The notes below the pieces were generated by a model. It was not told where the DNA came from. It made no database searches and worked only from the letters and a program-made list of their open reading frames with translations. Shown one piece after another: positions 22,422-33,053 of a DNA stretch of 64,000 nt (positions within the stretch are counted from its first letter, which is position 1; each line of letters opens with the position of its first letter). The stretch lies in the NCBI GenBank assembly GCA_008973525.1, contig WACJ01000122.1, positions 927,587-991,586 on the forward strand, given 5' to 3'. The position numbers and the translations under genes were made by a program. Source of the stretch: Stenopsyche tienmushanensis (lineage: Eukaryota > Arthropoda > Insecta > Trichoptera > Stenopsychidae).

Positions 22422-24750
22422 TTAATTATATTTTTTTAACGAGTGATATTTCTCGAAGCACTCTCCAATATGAAGTGCCGGCATATTACTGCATGTTTTG
22501 CAGTAGTACATGGTTCTTTTCCTTTTCTCTTTCCTATTTGTGCCGCAAACTACACAATCTCGGTATTTTTTTTCTAAATCAGGATATATGCTGTGACACT
22601 TTTGATTGTTTAATCGTTCTTCTGGATCTACCGTTGGTTTTTTGCTAGATGACCCTTTTCTATGATTTGCAACTAGCTGGATTATCAACTTATCAACAAA
22701 TTGTAAATGGGTCATTGGCTTCTCCTTTTTTCTGAGTGAGTCTTCTTTATATAAAATATATGAATTTATCACTGTGGTCTCTAATCCCCAGAAAAAAAGT
22801 TTCCGCCACCATTTCACACTTTTCCTGAGGAAGCAGTAAGTTGAAGAATAATGATCAGCGATATCAACACCTCCCATGTGCTTCGTGTAATCAGCGACAA
22901 CTTCTGGTTTCTTTATTTCTTCCTCTATTCCTCCTCGTACAATTCTTTTGATAACTTCAGTACCATTCGAATGCCAGTTACTTAGCATAGTTACAATGCG
23001 TTTGTCTTTCCACGCGAGAGTAATTGCATTGTCCGTTTTAAAAGATAATACTTCGTCTTTTTTTATTTTGGGCTTTTTTATTCCTGGCGGCAGATTTTTT
23101 TTATTTGTCATAATGGTCCCAGTTAAATGAGCGTTTAATTTCATCAATTCATCCGATAAAGAAATACTTGTATAGAATCGGTCTGTATACAAATGATAGC
23201 CTTCTGCATCCGGAATTTCTTTTAGTAAATTTTTATAAAGCTCCAAAACAATTCGAGTGGTAAATTTTAGCTCGGGATTTGTCAATTTTCCAGTTGTTAA
23301 AGAACCATAATAAGGAATAAATGAATATAAGTATCCACAGTGCGAATCTGCCAAAACATATAAACGAATTCCCCATTTTGTTGGTTTTTTTGGATTGTAT
23401 GTTTTAAAACAAATCTTCCCTTTAAAATTTACAACCGATTCATCGACCACTATTTGTTGATGAGGAAAAAAATACTGCCTATATCTTTCGTCAAGATATT
23501 TTAAGTAAAGATCTACTTTTTTTATTCTATGTTCTAAGTTACTTTCTTGGCGATTAATTATAGAATTGTCGTGGAGGTGTAGTCTCCAAAATATCTGTAG
23601 GAAACGTTTTCTCCTAAAAATTGACGTATAAAATGGACAACTGGCCGTGAATGAGCGTGAAAAAAAATCTTGTAAATTTGGATGAGGTCTGATTCCCATA
23701 TTCAAAATTACGCCTAAAAAGGCTCGAAATTCTACTGCGGTTACATCACAAAATGTATTCCACATTGATGTTGGTTGGAACCATTTTCTTAAACTTCTCT
23801 TTGGCATATTTGTTTGTTTCACCGACAATTGTATTAATTAGAGAATCAGTAAAAAATAAATTAAAATAATCTATTGGCTGAATACAATTTGTCGGCAAAT
23901 TTGGCCCTGGGATTCTTGCACCGATGTAAAAAGATTTCTGCGGTTGAGCGACTATTGACGTTAATAAATCCCAATGTTTTGGCGATGAATTTTGTAAGTC
24001 TTCCTCATCACTGGATAGATGCATGATTCTTGGCATTCGTATGGGGAAAATGTCACTTTCACTCTCCGTATCACTTCCATTGTCTTCATCACTTTCATTA
24101 TTCGCATCACAGTCTTGATCGTGTATCACTTCTGTATCACTGTCATCACTGTCGTCAACATTGTCGAAAAAAAAATCTTGTAAATTTGGATGAGGTCTGA
24201 TTCCCATATTCAAAATTACGCCTAAAAAGGCTCGAAATTCTACTGCGGTTACATCACAAAATGTATTCCACATTGATCTGTTGGTTGGAACCATTTTCTT
24301 AAACTTCTCTTTGGCATATTTGTTTGTTTCACCGACAATTGTATTAATTAGAGAATCAGTAAAAAATAAATTAAAATAATCTATTGGCTGAATACAATTT
24401 GTCGGCAAATTTGGCCCTGGGATTCTTGCACCGATGTAAAAAGATTTCTGCGGTTGAGCGACTATTGACGTTAATAAATCCCAATGTTTTGGCGATGAAT
24501 TTTGTAAGTCTTCCTCATCACTGGATAGATGCATGATTCTTGGCATTCGTATGGGGAAAATGTCACTTTCACTCTCCGTATCACTTCCATTGTCTTCATC
24601 ACTTTCATTATTCGCATCACAGTCTTGATCGTGTATCACTTCTGTATCACTGTCATCACTGTCGTCAACATTGTCGAAAAAAAAATCTTCTTCATCACTA
24701 CTCTCGTTGAGTTGTGAAAAAGACCTCTTGTTGTTTTTGTTGCACTCCAT
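22422..24750 (-). pseudogene. piggyBac transposase (PGBD4-type), broken by duplication and frameshift
   Basis: The gene starts at ATG 24750 with an acidic Ser/Asp/Glu-rich N-terminus, usual in piggyBac transposases, which cut and paste DNA at TTAA sites. The 334-codon first frame (24750-23746) contains its N-terminal third twice because of a 510-bp tandem duplication. It then ends in a premature stop after a 2-bp deletion near 23769. The remainder (down to 22422) lies in another frame. Its first 20 codons from 23828 are an out-of-frame artefact, and true homology starts at SMWNTFCDV. In that 468-codon frame the catalytic aspartates sit at about 129 (VVDES), 216 (YTDRF) and 322/325 (GGVDIAD). 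A cysteine-rich C-terminal domain follows, with CxxC at 425 and 443 and His/Cys at 453-462. The catalytic region is otherwise open. One duplicated copy retains the two missing bases, so breakage is recent. Confidence 0.9.
23666..24685 (-). repeat. 510-bp tandem duplication inside the transposase gene
   Basis: Two head-to-tail units (about 23666-24175 and 24176-24685) look identical except for a 2-bp deletion in the lower unit near 23769 and one A in a homopolymer. Unit borders coincide with the short repeat GAAAAAAAATCTT, present at 23659-23671, the central junction near 24166, and 24676. This suggests unequal exchange or slippage between two pre-existing copies of that motif. Confidence 0.92.
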
Positions 24751-25108
24751 GATATTAATAAACTTTGACGTTTTATTATATAATTAACTTAGTATAACGG
24801 TGATAAAAATCCCCACAAAAATTCCGAAATGACCGAGAAACGATTGTCACTGTATTGAGGGCGGAGCTTCGACCTTTTTAAACGAGCGCAGCCAAACGAC
24901 TGTATGTTCACAAAATAAACCCGGTGAAATCAGTGATAATGCCACGCAAAACTTTCTAGGAATTATTTTACCCTTATGACACATCAAAACAAAGAAATGC
25001 GTATTTCTATAGCATGCTGCAGTATTAATCCGCATTTACTGATAAAAAAAATTCACAGAATTTGTTTGTTTGTTGGTAAAAGCGGCGCGCAAGTCAATGC
25101 CTGCTTTC

Positions 25109-25169
25109 GGCCAGACCGTCTGGCCAACGGAGCTGCTGGCAAGAATCCTTTGGGCCAGACAGTCTGGCC
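25109..25169. promoter_or_regulatory. two 17-bp palindromes, subterminal piggyBac repeats
   Basis: GGCCAGACCGTCTGGCC (25109-25125) and GGCCAGACAGTCTGGCC (25153-25169) are perfect palindromes around a central base, 44 bp apart, about 20 bp from the element's right end. Subterminal repeats are typical transposase-binding sites in this superfamily. Binding here is inferred. No counterpart was seen at the left end. Confidence 0.6.
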
Positions 25170-25314
25170 ATACGAGCTGTAAAGGTTAATGAAGTCTGAT
25201 GAGCCATAGAGGTTATTTTATCTTATGATTACTTAGAAGTAGTTTGAGTGCTTTTACGTTCTTTTTATTCATAAAATCAACATTCGATAAATATGCAAGT
25301 AACAGTCGTGCAGG

Positions 25315-25440
25315 GCTGCCTATGAGCTTGCAACAATAATTAAATATCGAGTTTTTCGTCACTTAGTCTGGATCTGATTTTGGTAGCCAGAAAACCTGCT
25401 GCTGAAAATGAACGCTCATTCCTCGACACCCCTTGAAGAT
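25315..25440 (-). pseudogene. hAT transposase C-terminal dimerisation-domain remnant
   Basis: On the minus strand one frame reads NERSFSAAGFLATKIRSRLS followed by DEKLDI. This matches the strongly conserved C-terminal segment of hAT transposases (SERxFSxAGxxxTxxRxxLs), through which these enzymes dimerise. A stop follows directly, and no catalytic region is recognisable upstream within reach. It lies just outside the right end of the piggyBac element, so it was already there as target sequence or arrived separately. Terminal repeats of its own element were not found. Confidence 0.7.
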
Positions 25441-27442
25441 ATCGTCATCAGATATTTAAATGCTAGTTCTAGTTGATGACCGCGTAAGCCCTCATTTTCA
25501 TCATCGATGTGACTGATAAAATTCCTATCTGCTGAGACACGGACTAAAACTCGCAAAATTCCCGATTTCCCGAAAATTTATTTATTTCCATCGCTCCAGA
25601 TGAATACTTATATACTATAACACTTTGATGCGATTCGTAATTATATTACGGAGGAATAGGAAAATTCTGATCCCCGTATCTATTATATTTCATATCGATA
25701 TATCCATTATTAGAGTCGTGGTGTAGTAAATACATCACCGGTAGGGAAATGTTAATATACCAATTTGAAAAACAAAATCTCACGCTACATAAAGGCTCTC
25801 GCATTTTAGTATCTATTCAATTTATTTATCAACATTTGAAATGGACGACCATTTAATAATGGCGATGACCCGGGATTATTGAAAGGCTAGTGATGCAACG
25901 CAATAGGAGGATCTTTTGTTAATTAGCATTGTTACGAAGGGTTTTACCTGTTGTTCATTGGTTAAAAAGTAATAATCTCAGATTGACGAGTAATTAGCTA
26001 CAATAGCGGAGATGGAATTAACTACTAAGTATGTTTGATTCAATTCATGACCTGAATAGGTCGTGGCTTTTTTATAGCCACTCGCGATTTAATAACCATG
26101 CATTTTTTAAAAAATTTAAATGCTTCGGCTATTTCAAGCAATGCATTATTTTGCTTTTTTGTGATATGGTGTTTATTTTTCAATTTTCAACTGATCGGAT
26201 TTCAATCAATTCGCAGCTTCAACTTTCTCAAAAATTCCATTCAAAGAATTTGCTTTTCGTTTCGAGACGTTATTGTTGCATTTCGCTAAACTGCCAGTAC
26301 CATTAAAATGATCAATGGTACGATAAATAGACATTTTATTGAAGTTCAGATATTCAAACTCGCGAACAATAGCCGATTGGAGCCTACTAGCCAATTATAA
26401 GACAATCACATTTAATATCATGTTTAAATTCCGACGCAAAAATCTGTTTTATGTTCTAAGCTAGGATGGAATGCAACCTACAACTTATAAACATTGTGAT
26501 ACATTGACTTTGGATCAAAAGTGTGCATTCATCAGCGGTTTGATATCTATAATGAGATGAATTTTGGTAACATTTGATTTGGCAAGATCGTTTGCTCAAG
26601 GAAGACTGCATCTACTCTTGGCCAAGTTGGGTCCTTATCTTCGCGAGCTTTTCTAAAGTATTGTCCGCTTTCGACATTTGAACATCATAAACAAACAGTC
26701 GATTTGAATCTCCGATGCTTTTGCATAGTTGATGTGATCCAGGAGGTCCACCTCGCGAGGTGTTTGCACATATCTTTCGATCCGCATGTGATTTCTCCGA
26801 CAATTGCGATTCTTTGCACAGGAAAATAAACTCCGAAGCACGTTTTGCGTATCAGCTCGGTCTCCCGTAGAAAATCAAACTCTGCATTGTCATCCGGTGA
26901 ATATATTTCGGTCCACACACTCGAGGCTCGACCCCGTTACATGGTTGAATTTTCAGCATACTCACTTCTCCTTTGTTCTTCATAACGACTCACGATTATG
27001 TGTTGGGTAGCTTTTGTATGCATATTTTTTATGCGTTTTACGTCTTCTCGGTCGGGGCATTCAGATAAAATACGATTTGCATACGTGTCCAAAGTGGTGT
27101 TGCACAGTTACGACTTGCCAATACGCAAAATATTTTGCCTTTGGTCTGAGCAAGGCCGACTTGTTCCCGTGCGTGTAAACAAACGGTCCTCTAGCGCAAA
27201 CACACCAGCCGAACGTGATGTTATGCAGATGTATTGGCAATTATTCTTTCTTGTGATGCTGCTCTTGCCTTAGCTCAACTCTTGGAACTGCTCACAGTTA
27301 CTCGTTTCTTATAGCGATTTGCTGGTACGTCACGCAGGTGTTCCAAAAAATAATTAATGCAGAATCATGACGAAGCATGAGATGAATCATGATCGTTGCT
27401 TGTGCAGCGGCCTTATGCTTGTTCAAATTCGGTGCTATATTC
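25441..27442. other. no repeat recognised; GC-richer patch at 26.6-27.3 kb
   Basis: The patch at 26600-27290 has overlapping ORFs of 62-91 codons on both strands, without recognisable domains. The remainder is AT-rich and featureless. Confidence 0.45.
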
Positions 27443-27560
27443 CAGGGCTTCGAATTGGAACTGAACCGAAAACCGATAACTGATAAAAGCGTTTTTTGAC
27501 CCAAACGAAAACCGAAATTGAACCGATTCGCAAATAACGGTATAATCGGTTCATCTTATG
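27443..27560 (+). mobile_element. hAT MITE end fragment
   Basis: CAGGGCTTCGAATTGG at 27443 followed by AACCGAAAACCG-type repeats matches the hAT MITE at 10478. The opposite end and target duplication were not found, so this copy is truncated or decayed. Confidence 0.55.
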
Positions 27561-27647
27561 CGAAAGAGAGTTTTGTTGATTTTTGTATTGATATGATGTT
27601 CACTATCACAATTTGTTTGATTATATTAATTTAATAATATTATAATC

Positions 27648-27983
27648 TTAACCAATTTAAAATCATCACAATTATAGATGCTATATTTGCTTCTCCGCCA
27701 CTTATCGTCATACAAATCCACTTATCCATCAGGACCGTCGCAGCGTATATAAAGCTTGTATATTAATAAATAAAAACTGTCGATAGCACACAATATTCGG
27801 TAATTTCTTCAAATAAACATAAACAATACACTTGAAATCGATTCATTATATCATTCATGCATTATTATTAGTCAATAAATTTGGATCTATTTCCCATTTA
27901 CAATCTCCGACCTGCGAGATCATATCTTTCTAAATCACTGGAATTCGCTCGCAAATACGCGACCGTATTATCATACAGGTTAA
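27648..27983 (+). mobile_element. MITE family A, copy 2
   Basis: TTAACC at 27648 leads directly into AATTTAAAATCATCAC, so about 13 bases of the left end are missing. The right end CATACAGGTTAA is intact (TTAA at 27980-27983). The CCGCCACTTATCGTC and TTCGCTCGCAAATACGCGAC blocks identify the family. Confidence 0.75.
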
Positions 27984-28330
27984 CAACGATTCCGATTTTT
28001 CTATTTACACAATCATTATGTCAAATATCATATTTATTTTAATTAAATCATCTTTCTGGGGTCGCTGCGGCGTAGCATCTCCTATGTACCAACTGCCACG
28101 GATGACGTTTAAAATTATTTAGTTGAAAAATACATTTGTTATCATTTTGATCATTTTTAGCGCCAATTGTTGCCATATCTCGAATGCCATCCGAATTTCT
28201 CCAATTTAACATGAAAGATATTTTAATCTGATCTCACTTATCAAAAAACAATAGACTCGATCGTTCATTGGCAATGTATATACATACTATGGATAAATGT
28301 TCTTGTCTGTAATTTATAAATAGCAATTTT
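27984..28330. other. nothing recognised
   Basis: AT-rich interval without supported features. Confidence 0.5.
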
Positions 28331-28460
28331 AGGTAGTTCCATGATTTAGGGGTTGAATTATTGGTTTAAATTTATAGGAGGTGTGGTTAGTGACCACATT
28401 TTTAAATATATACGCCGTGATAACTACGCCAAAGTGGTCCCTAAAATGGTCTGTAAAAAC
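28331..28460 (+). repeat. decayed tRNA-derived SINE, copy 2
   Basis: GGTAGTTCCATGATTTAGGG resembles the SINE head at 29771. The tail GGAGGTGTGG...GACCACATTTTTAAATA followed by AAAGTGGT aligns well with the SINE body at 29831-29925. The middle of the tRNA-like head, including the B box, is deleted or unrecognisable. Confidence 0.55.
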
Positions 28461-29745
28461 CCAATCAGTTTTTTGTTGAAGAAATCCTTTCACTTTTTTC
28501 AGTCAATTTATAATTGAGGATAAGTTCACAATTATGTTTTTTTTTATTTGGTTAGATTCATAAGGATATATAATAGAAATTGGTTAAAGTTTTATAGCAT
28601 AAGGTATCTAATATATACGTACATTTTTAGTTTGGGTAGTGCTGAATTAGAATAAAGCCTTGCGTGATGCTTAATACAATTTACTCAGATATACGAATAC
28701 ATATATTTAAAACCCATGTATTTTTACGAATTACTAACTTTTAACTTGTGGTTGTTTGTGTATCAAAAGCTAATGATACAGTTTTAAGAGCCACTGGTGT
28801 GTTTTCAAAGCGAACTGTGGCATATTTAAAAGCAATTTCCTTCACGCAATCTCCACAAACATGTCTATTTTAATCCAACATTTGCTTTGGTAATTAATAC
28901 GAGCGAAATTGTGGCAAAACATATATTTTTTAATTCAAACTCAAACATATTTCGATCAGGTAGCCAGCGTTAAAAATATATTTTTAATTATACACTCGGC
29001 CTGTGGTGTTTACAATTGTAGTATAAATACACCGCAAAAATACACAGGGGGTGGCGATGGTACATATTATCACTCGAGCTTTCTAAATAACACCCCCACA
29101 TACGAATGTTGTTTTGCTTACACATCACGACGCCATCATTACAAATTTTACGAGCGATCAAATTGGATCAAGATGGAATAAAATCCCACTCGTAATCGTG
29201 ATATTTATTATAACTCCAATCCGACAAATCCGTAGAGTTTTATAGTGATAATAACTTTTGTAGAGAGATATTTCTTCTGACTTTTCGTTATAGGATCGTA
29301 TCGTTTGACCCACTGCTATCCTCTATTACGACTCTCCATGCATGCCACATTAAAGTTTGTAAATTTATGAGCCATCATTGTAAAATATAAATCGAAACGT
29401 GTTGCCGGGGTATAAAATTAACAAGACTTGAAGAAGTGTTTTTATCTGATGATTTTTTTGTTTGTTTTCAGGTGGCCTCATATCATCCGAATAACTATCT
29501 GCTAATTTAACAGGTATTTATATATTTTGATATTGATGTACAATCATAGCTTTTAATCTAAATTGGCTTTTAATCATAATAAGAATGCTGCTGTAAATTA
29601 TCAATTTTCCTGATTCTAATCTTATAATATATTGTGTTATAGCAAAAAAATAGGGTAGGTCAAAAAAAATAGGAAGAGTATGATATTTTCATTTCATATT
29701 TTAATAAAAATATTTTCATTAAAACAAAGACAACCAAAAGCAATA
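28461..29745. other. nothing recognised apart from a possible exon
   Basis: AT-rich. The 90-codon ORF at 28909-29181 has no recognised features. A splice-bounded segment at 29472-29513 is listed separately. Confidence 0.5.
29472..29513 (+). other. candidate 42-nt cassette exon
   Basis: A strong acceptor (TTTTTTTGTTTGTTTTCAG) precedes the segment, and CAG|GTATTT follows as a plausible donor. The length is divisible by three, but each of the three frames meets a stop within or at the end of the segment. It could therefore only be a terminal or frame-ending exon, or a chance match. No protein identity recognised. Confidence 0.2.
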
Positions 29746-30170
29746 TTAACCTGTTAACCGAGTTCCTGTAGGTAGTCCCGCGTTAAGCGGTTGGACTCAT
29801 AACTCGATCATCTCGGGTTCGAATCCCACAGGAGATGTGGCTGGCAACCACATTTTTAAATACATATATATGCCATGAAAAACCATGTCAAAATGGTTGG
29901 TAATGATTCCATAAAAGGGATCGCTAAAAGCCACCGCAAAAAAAAAAAAAAAAAAAAAACCAAACTTCCAAGTATATCAGTATTTTTTACATAAATATAT
30001 ATTAAAAACTATATATGGGCATATTAATTAATTTTAAATACAGATTAGGATATTTAAATCATTATAAAGTAAATACATCGGACTTGACGTAAGAACACGT
30101 CCTTAAAAGAAACCACAAACCTATTGATCATTGCATAATTAGAGGAAAACGCGCCCAGTTAACAGGTTAA
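29746..30170. mobile_element. TTAA MITE with 13-bp TIRs, containing a SINE
   Basis: The left end TTAACCTGTTAACCGAG and the reverse complement of the right end TTAACCTGTTAACTGGG pair over 13 bases beyond the shared TTAA (29746-29749 and 30167-30170). About 425 bp including the SINE at 29763-29959, so the empty element would be about 230 bp. TTAA flanks and CC-starting ends fit a piggyBac-type MITE. Confidence 0.78.
29763..29959 (+). repeat. tRNA-derived SINE with 22-A tail
   Basis: The head folds as a degenerate tRNA. TCCTGT (29764-29769) pairs with ACAGGA (29828-29833), and a CCGC/GCGG pair makes a D-arm. The anticodon loop is CTCATAA (anticodon CAT), and GGTTCGAATCC gives a perfect B box for RNA polymerase III. 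A body without tRNA similarity follows (GTGGCTGGCAACCACA onward), ending in 22 A at 29938-29959. It is not a working tRNA: stems are imperfect and the variable region is long. It sits inside the TTAA MITE. Confidence 0.78.
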
Positions 30171-30281
30171 TAAAATAGTAAGCTTATGAGCATCTTATTA
30201 GCGACAATAGTTGTAATATCACATATAAGTGCTTGTCAATCTGTAAAAGTACTATTCCAAATACCTTATCCTGGTGAATTT

Positions 30282-31111
30282 GTGAGCTAATTTAAAATAT
30301 TACAGATGATATGAAGCACGAACGAAGCTTATATTTAACACCATCGTCGCCCAGCACATCTGGTGGTCACAGCAATGAAGAAGTTGAATAAATGAACACT
30401 GTCGATAGCACACAGTGTTCGTTCATTTCTTCAAGTAAATATAAACGATACACTTGAAATCGATTCATTATATCATTCACACATCTTTATTAGTCGATAA
30501 ATTTGCGTTAACGATTTATACCAGCGGCTCTCAACCTTTTTAAAGCCACGGTACACAGAAAAAATATGTGGACATTTCCCCAGAAACAATTTTATATTTA
30601 TTCAGGGAGGAGGGGTCATTTTTCTCCCTTTTTCCGCCCAAAATGACGTCCCTGCTTAACATAATGGAATTTATATGATCAATCAAAAATCAATTAATGT
30701 GATACCTGAGCTTGTTGGCTTTTGCAGATATCAGTAATATTAGGTCGAATATTTCATCTAAATTCGTAAGTCTTTCTCGTTTTTTAGTTTTGTCATGTCA
30801 AAAAAATGTTTTTTTTCCTTGAATGCTTGTTGTAACTTTAGCATACCAACCATTATTCTGAAGACGTTTTACAAAATCATCAAATTTTTTCGCGGTGAAC
30901 TTGCAATAAGCTCGCAGTGCACCGGTTGAGACCCACTGATCTATATAATCGTACGACATACGCAGGAAGCTCTCCGTCTCTGTCTCCCATGCATAATTAC
31001 CAAACTGCGCTACGTTTTATCCGTCTCTGTCTCTCTCCGATCTCAACGTACAAGAGTGCTCTTTCTGAATCAGTGTGATTCGCTCGCAAATACGCGACTA
31101 TACGGAGCTAA
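30282..31111 (+). mobile_element. MITE family A, copy 3, split by hAT MITE
   Basis: Begins near GTGAGCTAATTTAAAAT and ends near GCGACTATACGGAGCTAA, where the terminal TTAA appears mutated to CTAA. The region usually containing the CCGCCACTTATC block is missing. An alternative internal segment with CCAGCACATCTGGTG marks a subfamily shared with copy 4. A hAT MITE at 30522-30938 interrupts it. Confidence 0.7.
30522..30938. mobile_element. hAT MITE, 417 bp
   Basis: The left end is CAGCGGCTCTCAACC, and the reverse complement of the right end is CAGTGGGTCTCAACC (13 of 15). The flanks ATTTATAC and ATCTATAT agree at 6 of 8 positions, and each differs by one base from ATCTATAC, the sequence at this site in copy 7 of the host MITE. 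No ORF. This is a classic non-autonomous hAT structure. Confidence 0.82.
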
Positions 31112-32850
31112 GCATTTCCTACCGTATGGAATTAAGCACTTCTTTCAGTTACACATTATTTTATATTTTTAGGTAAACATTTAAACGACTTCATTGTTTC
31201 TATCTGTATTATCGTCTTCCATTTTATAGATACCAATTTTATCAAATTTTCTTTATCAGGCTCTTTTTCCAGCAGTATTTTATGTATATCCTCAACATTT
31301 GTATTGTTAAAGTGTTCTTTGAACCGTCTAATATTTGATATTACAAACAGCATATTTTGATTGATAATTCGCATTACATTTCCGCCTCGATTTATGTATT
31401 TTTCTCAATGAATAATAAAAATGGCAAATCGATCAGATAAATTCAATGAGACATTACTGCTAATTTATTCGATGACGCCAACATTAATCTTGCATCTTAA
31501 TGACGCCGTATGAAAATGTTTAATATATTTTTGTATCCCGTCTTTCATGTGCAGAAATTTTCGATTGTGGTCATTTGTCTTCTCACAGCGCGTATAAATG
31601 TTTAATTATCGCTGTGCAAATGATATACCGTTTATCACATTCTCATTGTTGGGTTTTAACCTTTTCGGGGTATAATTTGAGCATGGTCATTTATCAAAAG
31701 TTGTGCATGTGCATGGGTGCAATTAAAGACGTAATGAATGCGCATAATCAATTTGCATAGTTCGTTTGAGTCTAAATCCATGTTCGGTACTTGGCGCTGT
31801 ATTCTTTTAGAAGACGTAAAGGTTAAGGCTGAGTGAATTATTTATGGATTTTTTGTGTGTATGGATAATTGCTGCAGTTTGGTAGTTGCATGCAGTTTTT
31901 ATGCTCGACGTGCATTATTTTTTATTGCCACGGCTAAAATTGGACTGGGTTTAAATTTAAAATGTTGCTTGGTGCTTCTTTTGTGCACGGTGCAGTAAAT
32001 TCGCTTACGTCGACTTCTTCGCCGTTTTAATAGTTGGCCGTCAAAATTTGACCAGCGTCAGAAAGACGGATTCAATTTGCAAAATGTCGTAAATCAGTTG
32101 TCGGTCTGTGTGTCCTGGTGGTCTTTTTGTTAGTGTCCTCAACCACTTCTGTGTCGTCAATCGATCATAAATCAAATTGAATCACTATGCCTGTACTATA
32201 ATATCACGCTGCATTGAAATTGGATATAATTTTTGAGACTATAAAATGATATAAGTTATTTTGACTTTAACCATTAAATTTTCTTGCAGACAGACGTTTG
32301 TGTTTCACGTCCATAGTCTGCTAAATATCTCAAATTACAAGCGCAACCATAAAATCTAGCAGATCAATATTTTATAAGCACCGAGCGTATTGTTTGAATA
32401 AAAAATGCACACGAAAATCACATTTTTTCGGTATTTACTTATCGAAAATAATTGCGGTCATATCGGATATTAACCACAAACCAGAAGGATATCAATTTGA
32501 TGGCCTCGAAATATGATACGTGCCGGAAAGGACGTGTTAAATTCCGGATGCTTGAGATCTACATTGCCAATGGAAATGAGTGATTGTAAATAATTAACGA
32601 ATGTCGAGGAAAAAATACGTACAATATCGTGATTCCACCTTGAAATATCATTTTTTTTGAGAGCACTTGATTCTATGAAGCAGTTAAGTCATGGTTTGTT
32701 TGTAAAATGACGACATTCGTATAAAAATATAAATGCTGCATTTATATTTTTATAATAATCGATCAGAATTAATCATGACGCAATCCGAAAAATGGACCGG
32801 ACCTCATTGTGGAAACATCGGGGTCGATGTTAATAAATTTCGATCGAATT
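31112..32850. other. no gene recognised; contains a perfect hairpin
   Basis: A 72-codon minus-strand ORF (31156-31374) has no recognised domain. The hairpin at 32720-32754 is listed separately. Confidence 0.5.
32720..32754. repeat. perfect 16-bp hairpin, 3-nt loop
   Basis: TATAAAAATATAAATG, loop CTG, then its exact reverse complement. All A/T except one pair in the stem and two loop bases, so it may reflect replication-driven palindrome growth rather than an RNA. Confidence 0.92.
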
Positions 32851-33053
32851 TTAGCCCTTTGAGTAGTGAGCTAATTTAAAATCTTCATAGTCTTAGATGC
32901 TATATTTGCTTGTCCGCCACTTATCATCCGTACAAATCCATTCATATGTCAGGAACGCAGCAGCTCGTATGAAGCTTATATTTAACACTCTCGTCGTCCA
33001 GCACATCTGGTGAATGCAGCGATGAATGATTCAACTTCTCCGAATTCAATGTA

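Larger units (their letters stand above)
21350..25189 (-). mobile_element. piggyBac element, 3.84 kb, nearly complete
   Basis: TTAA target sites bound the element (21350-21353 and 25186-25189). The left end is TTAACCTTTTGCACTC, and the reverse complement of the right end is TTAACCTTTACAGCTCG, giving a short shared TTAACCTTT terminus. Two perfect 17-bp palindromes lie just inside the right end. The transposase gene runs right to left (24750 to 22422), leaving about 1.07 kb between the stop and the left end, long for this family and possibly containing later insertions. TTAA precision plus the DDD-type transposase identify the superfamily. Confidence 0.88.

Noticed and set aside
23746..23828. 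N-terminal 20 codons of the 468-codon transposase frame as a true start
   Set aside because: These codons are an out-of-frame reading of sequence that encodes a different, conserved peptide in the intact duplicate. Homology starts only after the 2-bp deletion.
26612..27273. ORFs on both strands in a GC-richer patch
   Set aside because: Lengths under 92 codons, no motifs, and opposite-strand overlap. Not distinguishable from chance.
29763..29834. Functional tRNA with CAT anticodon
   Set aside because: The anticodon stem needs several wobbles and a mismatch, the variable region is too long, and the sequence continues into a body with a poly(A) tail. This is a SINE head.
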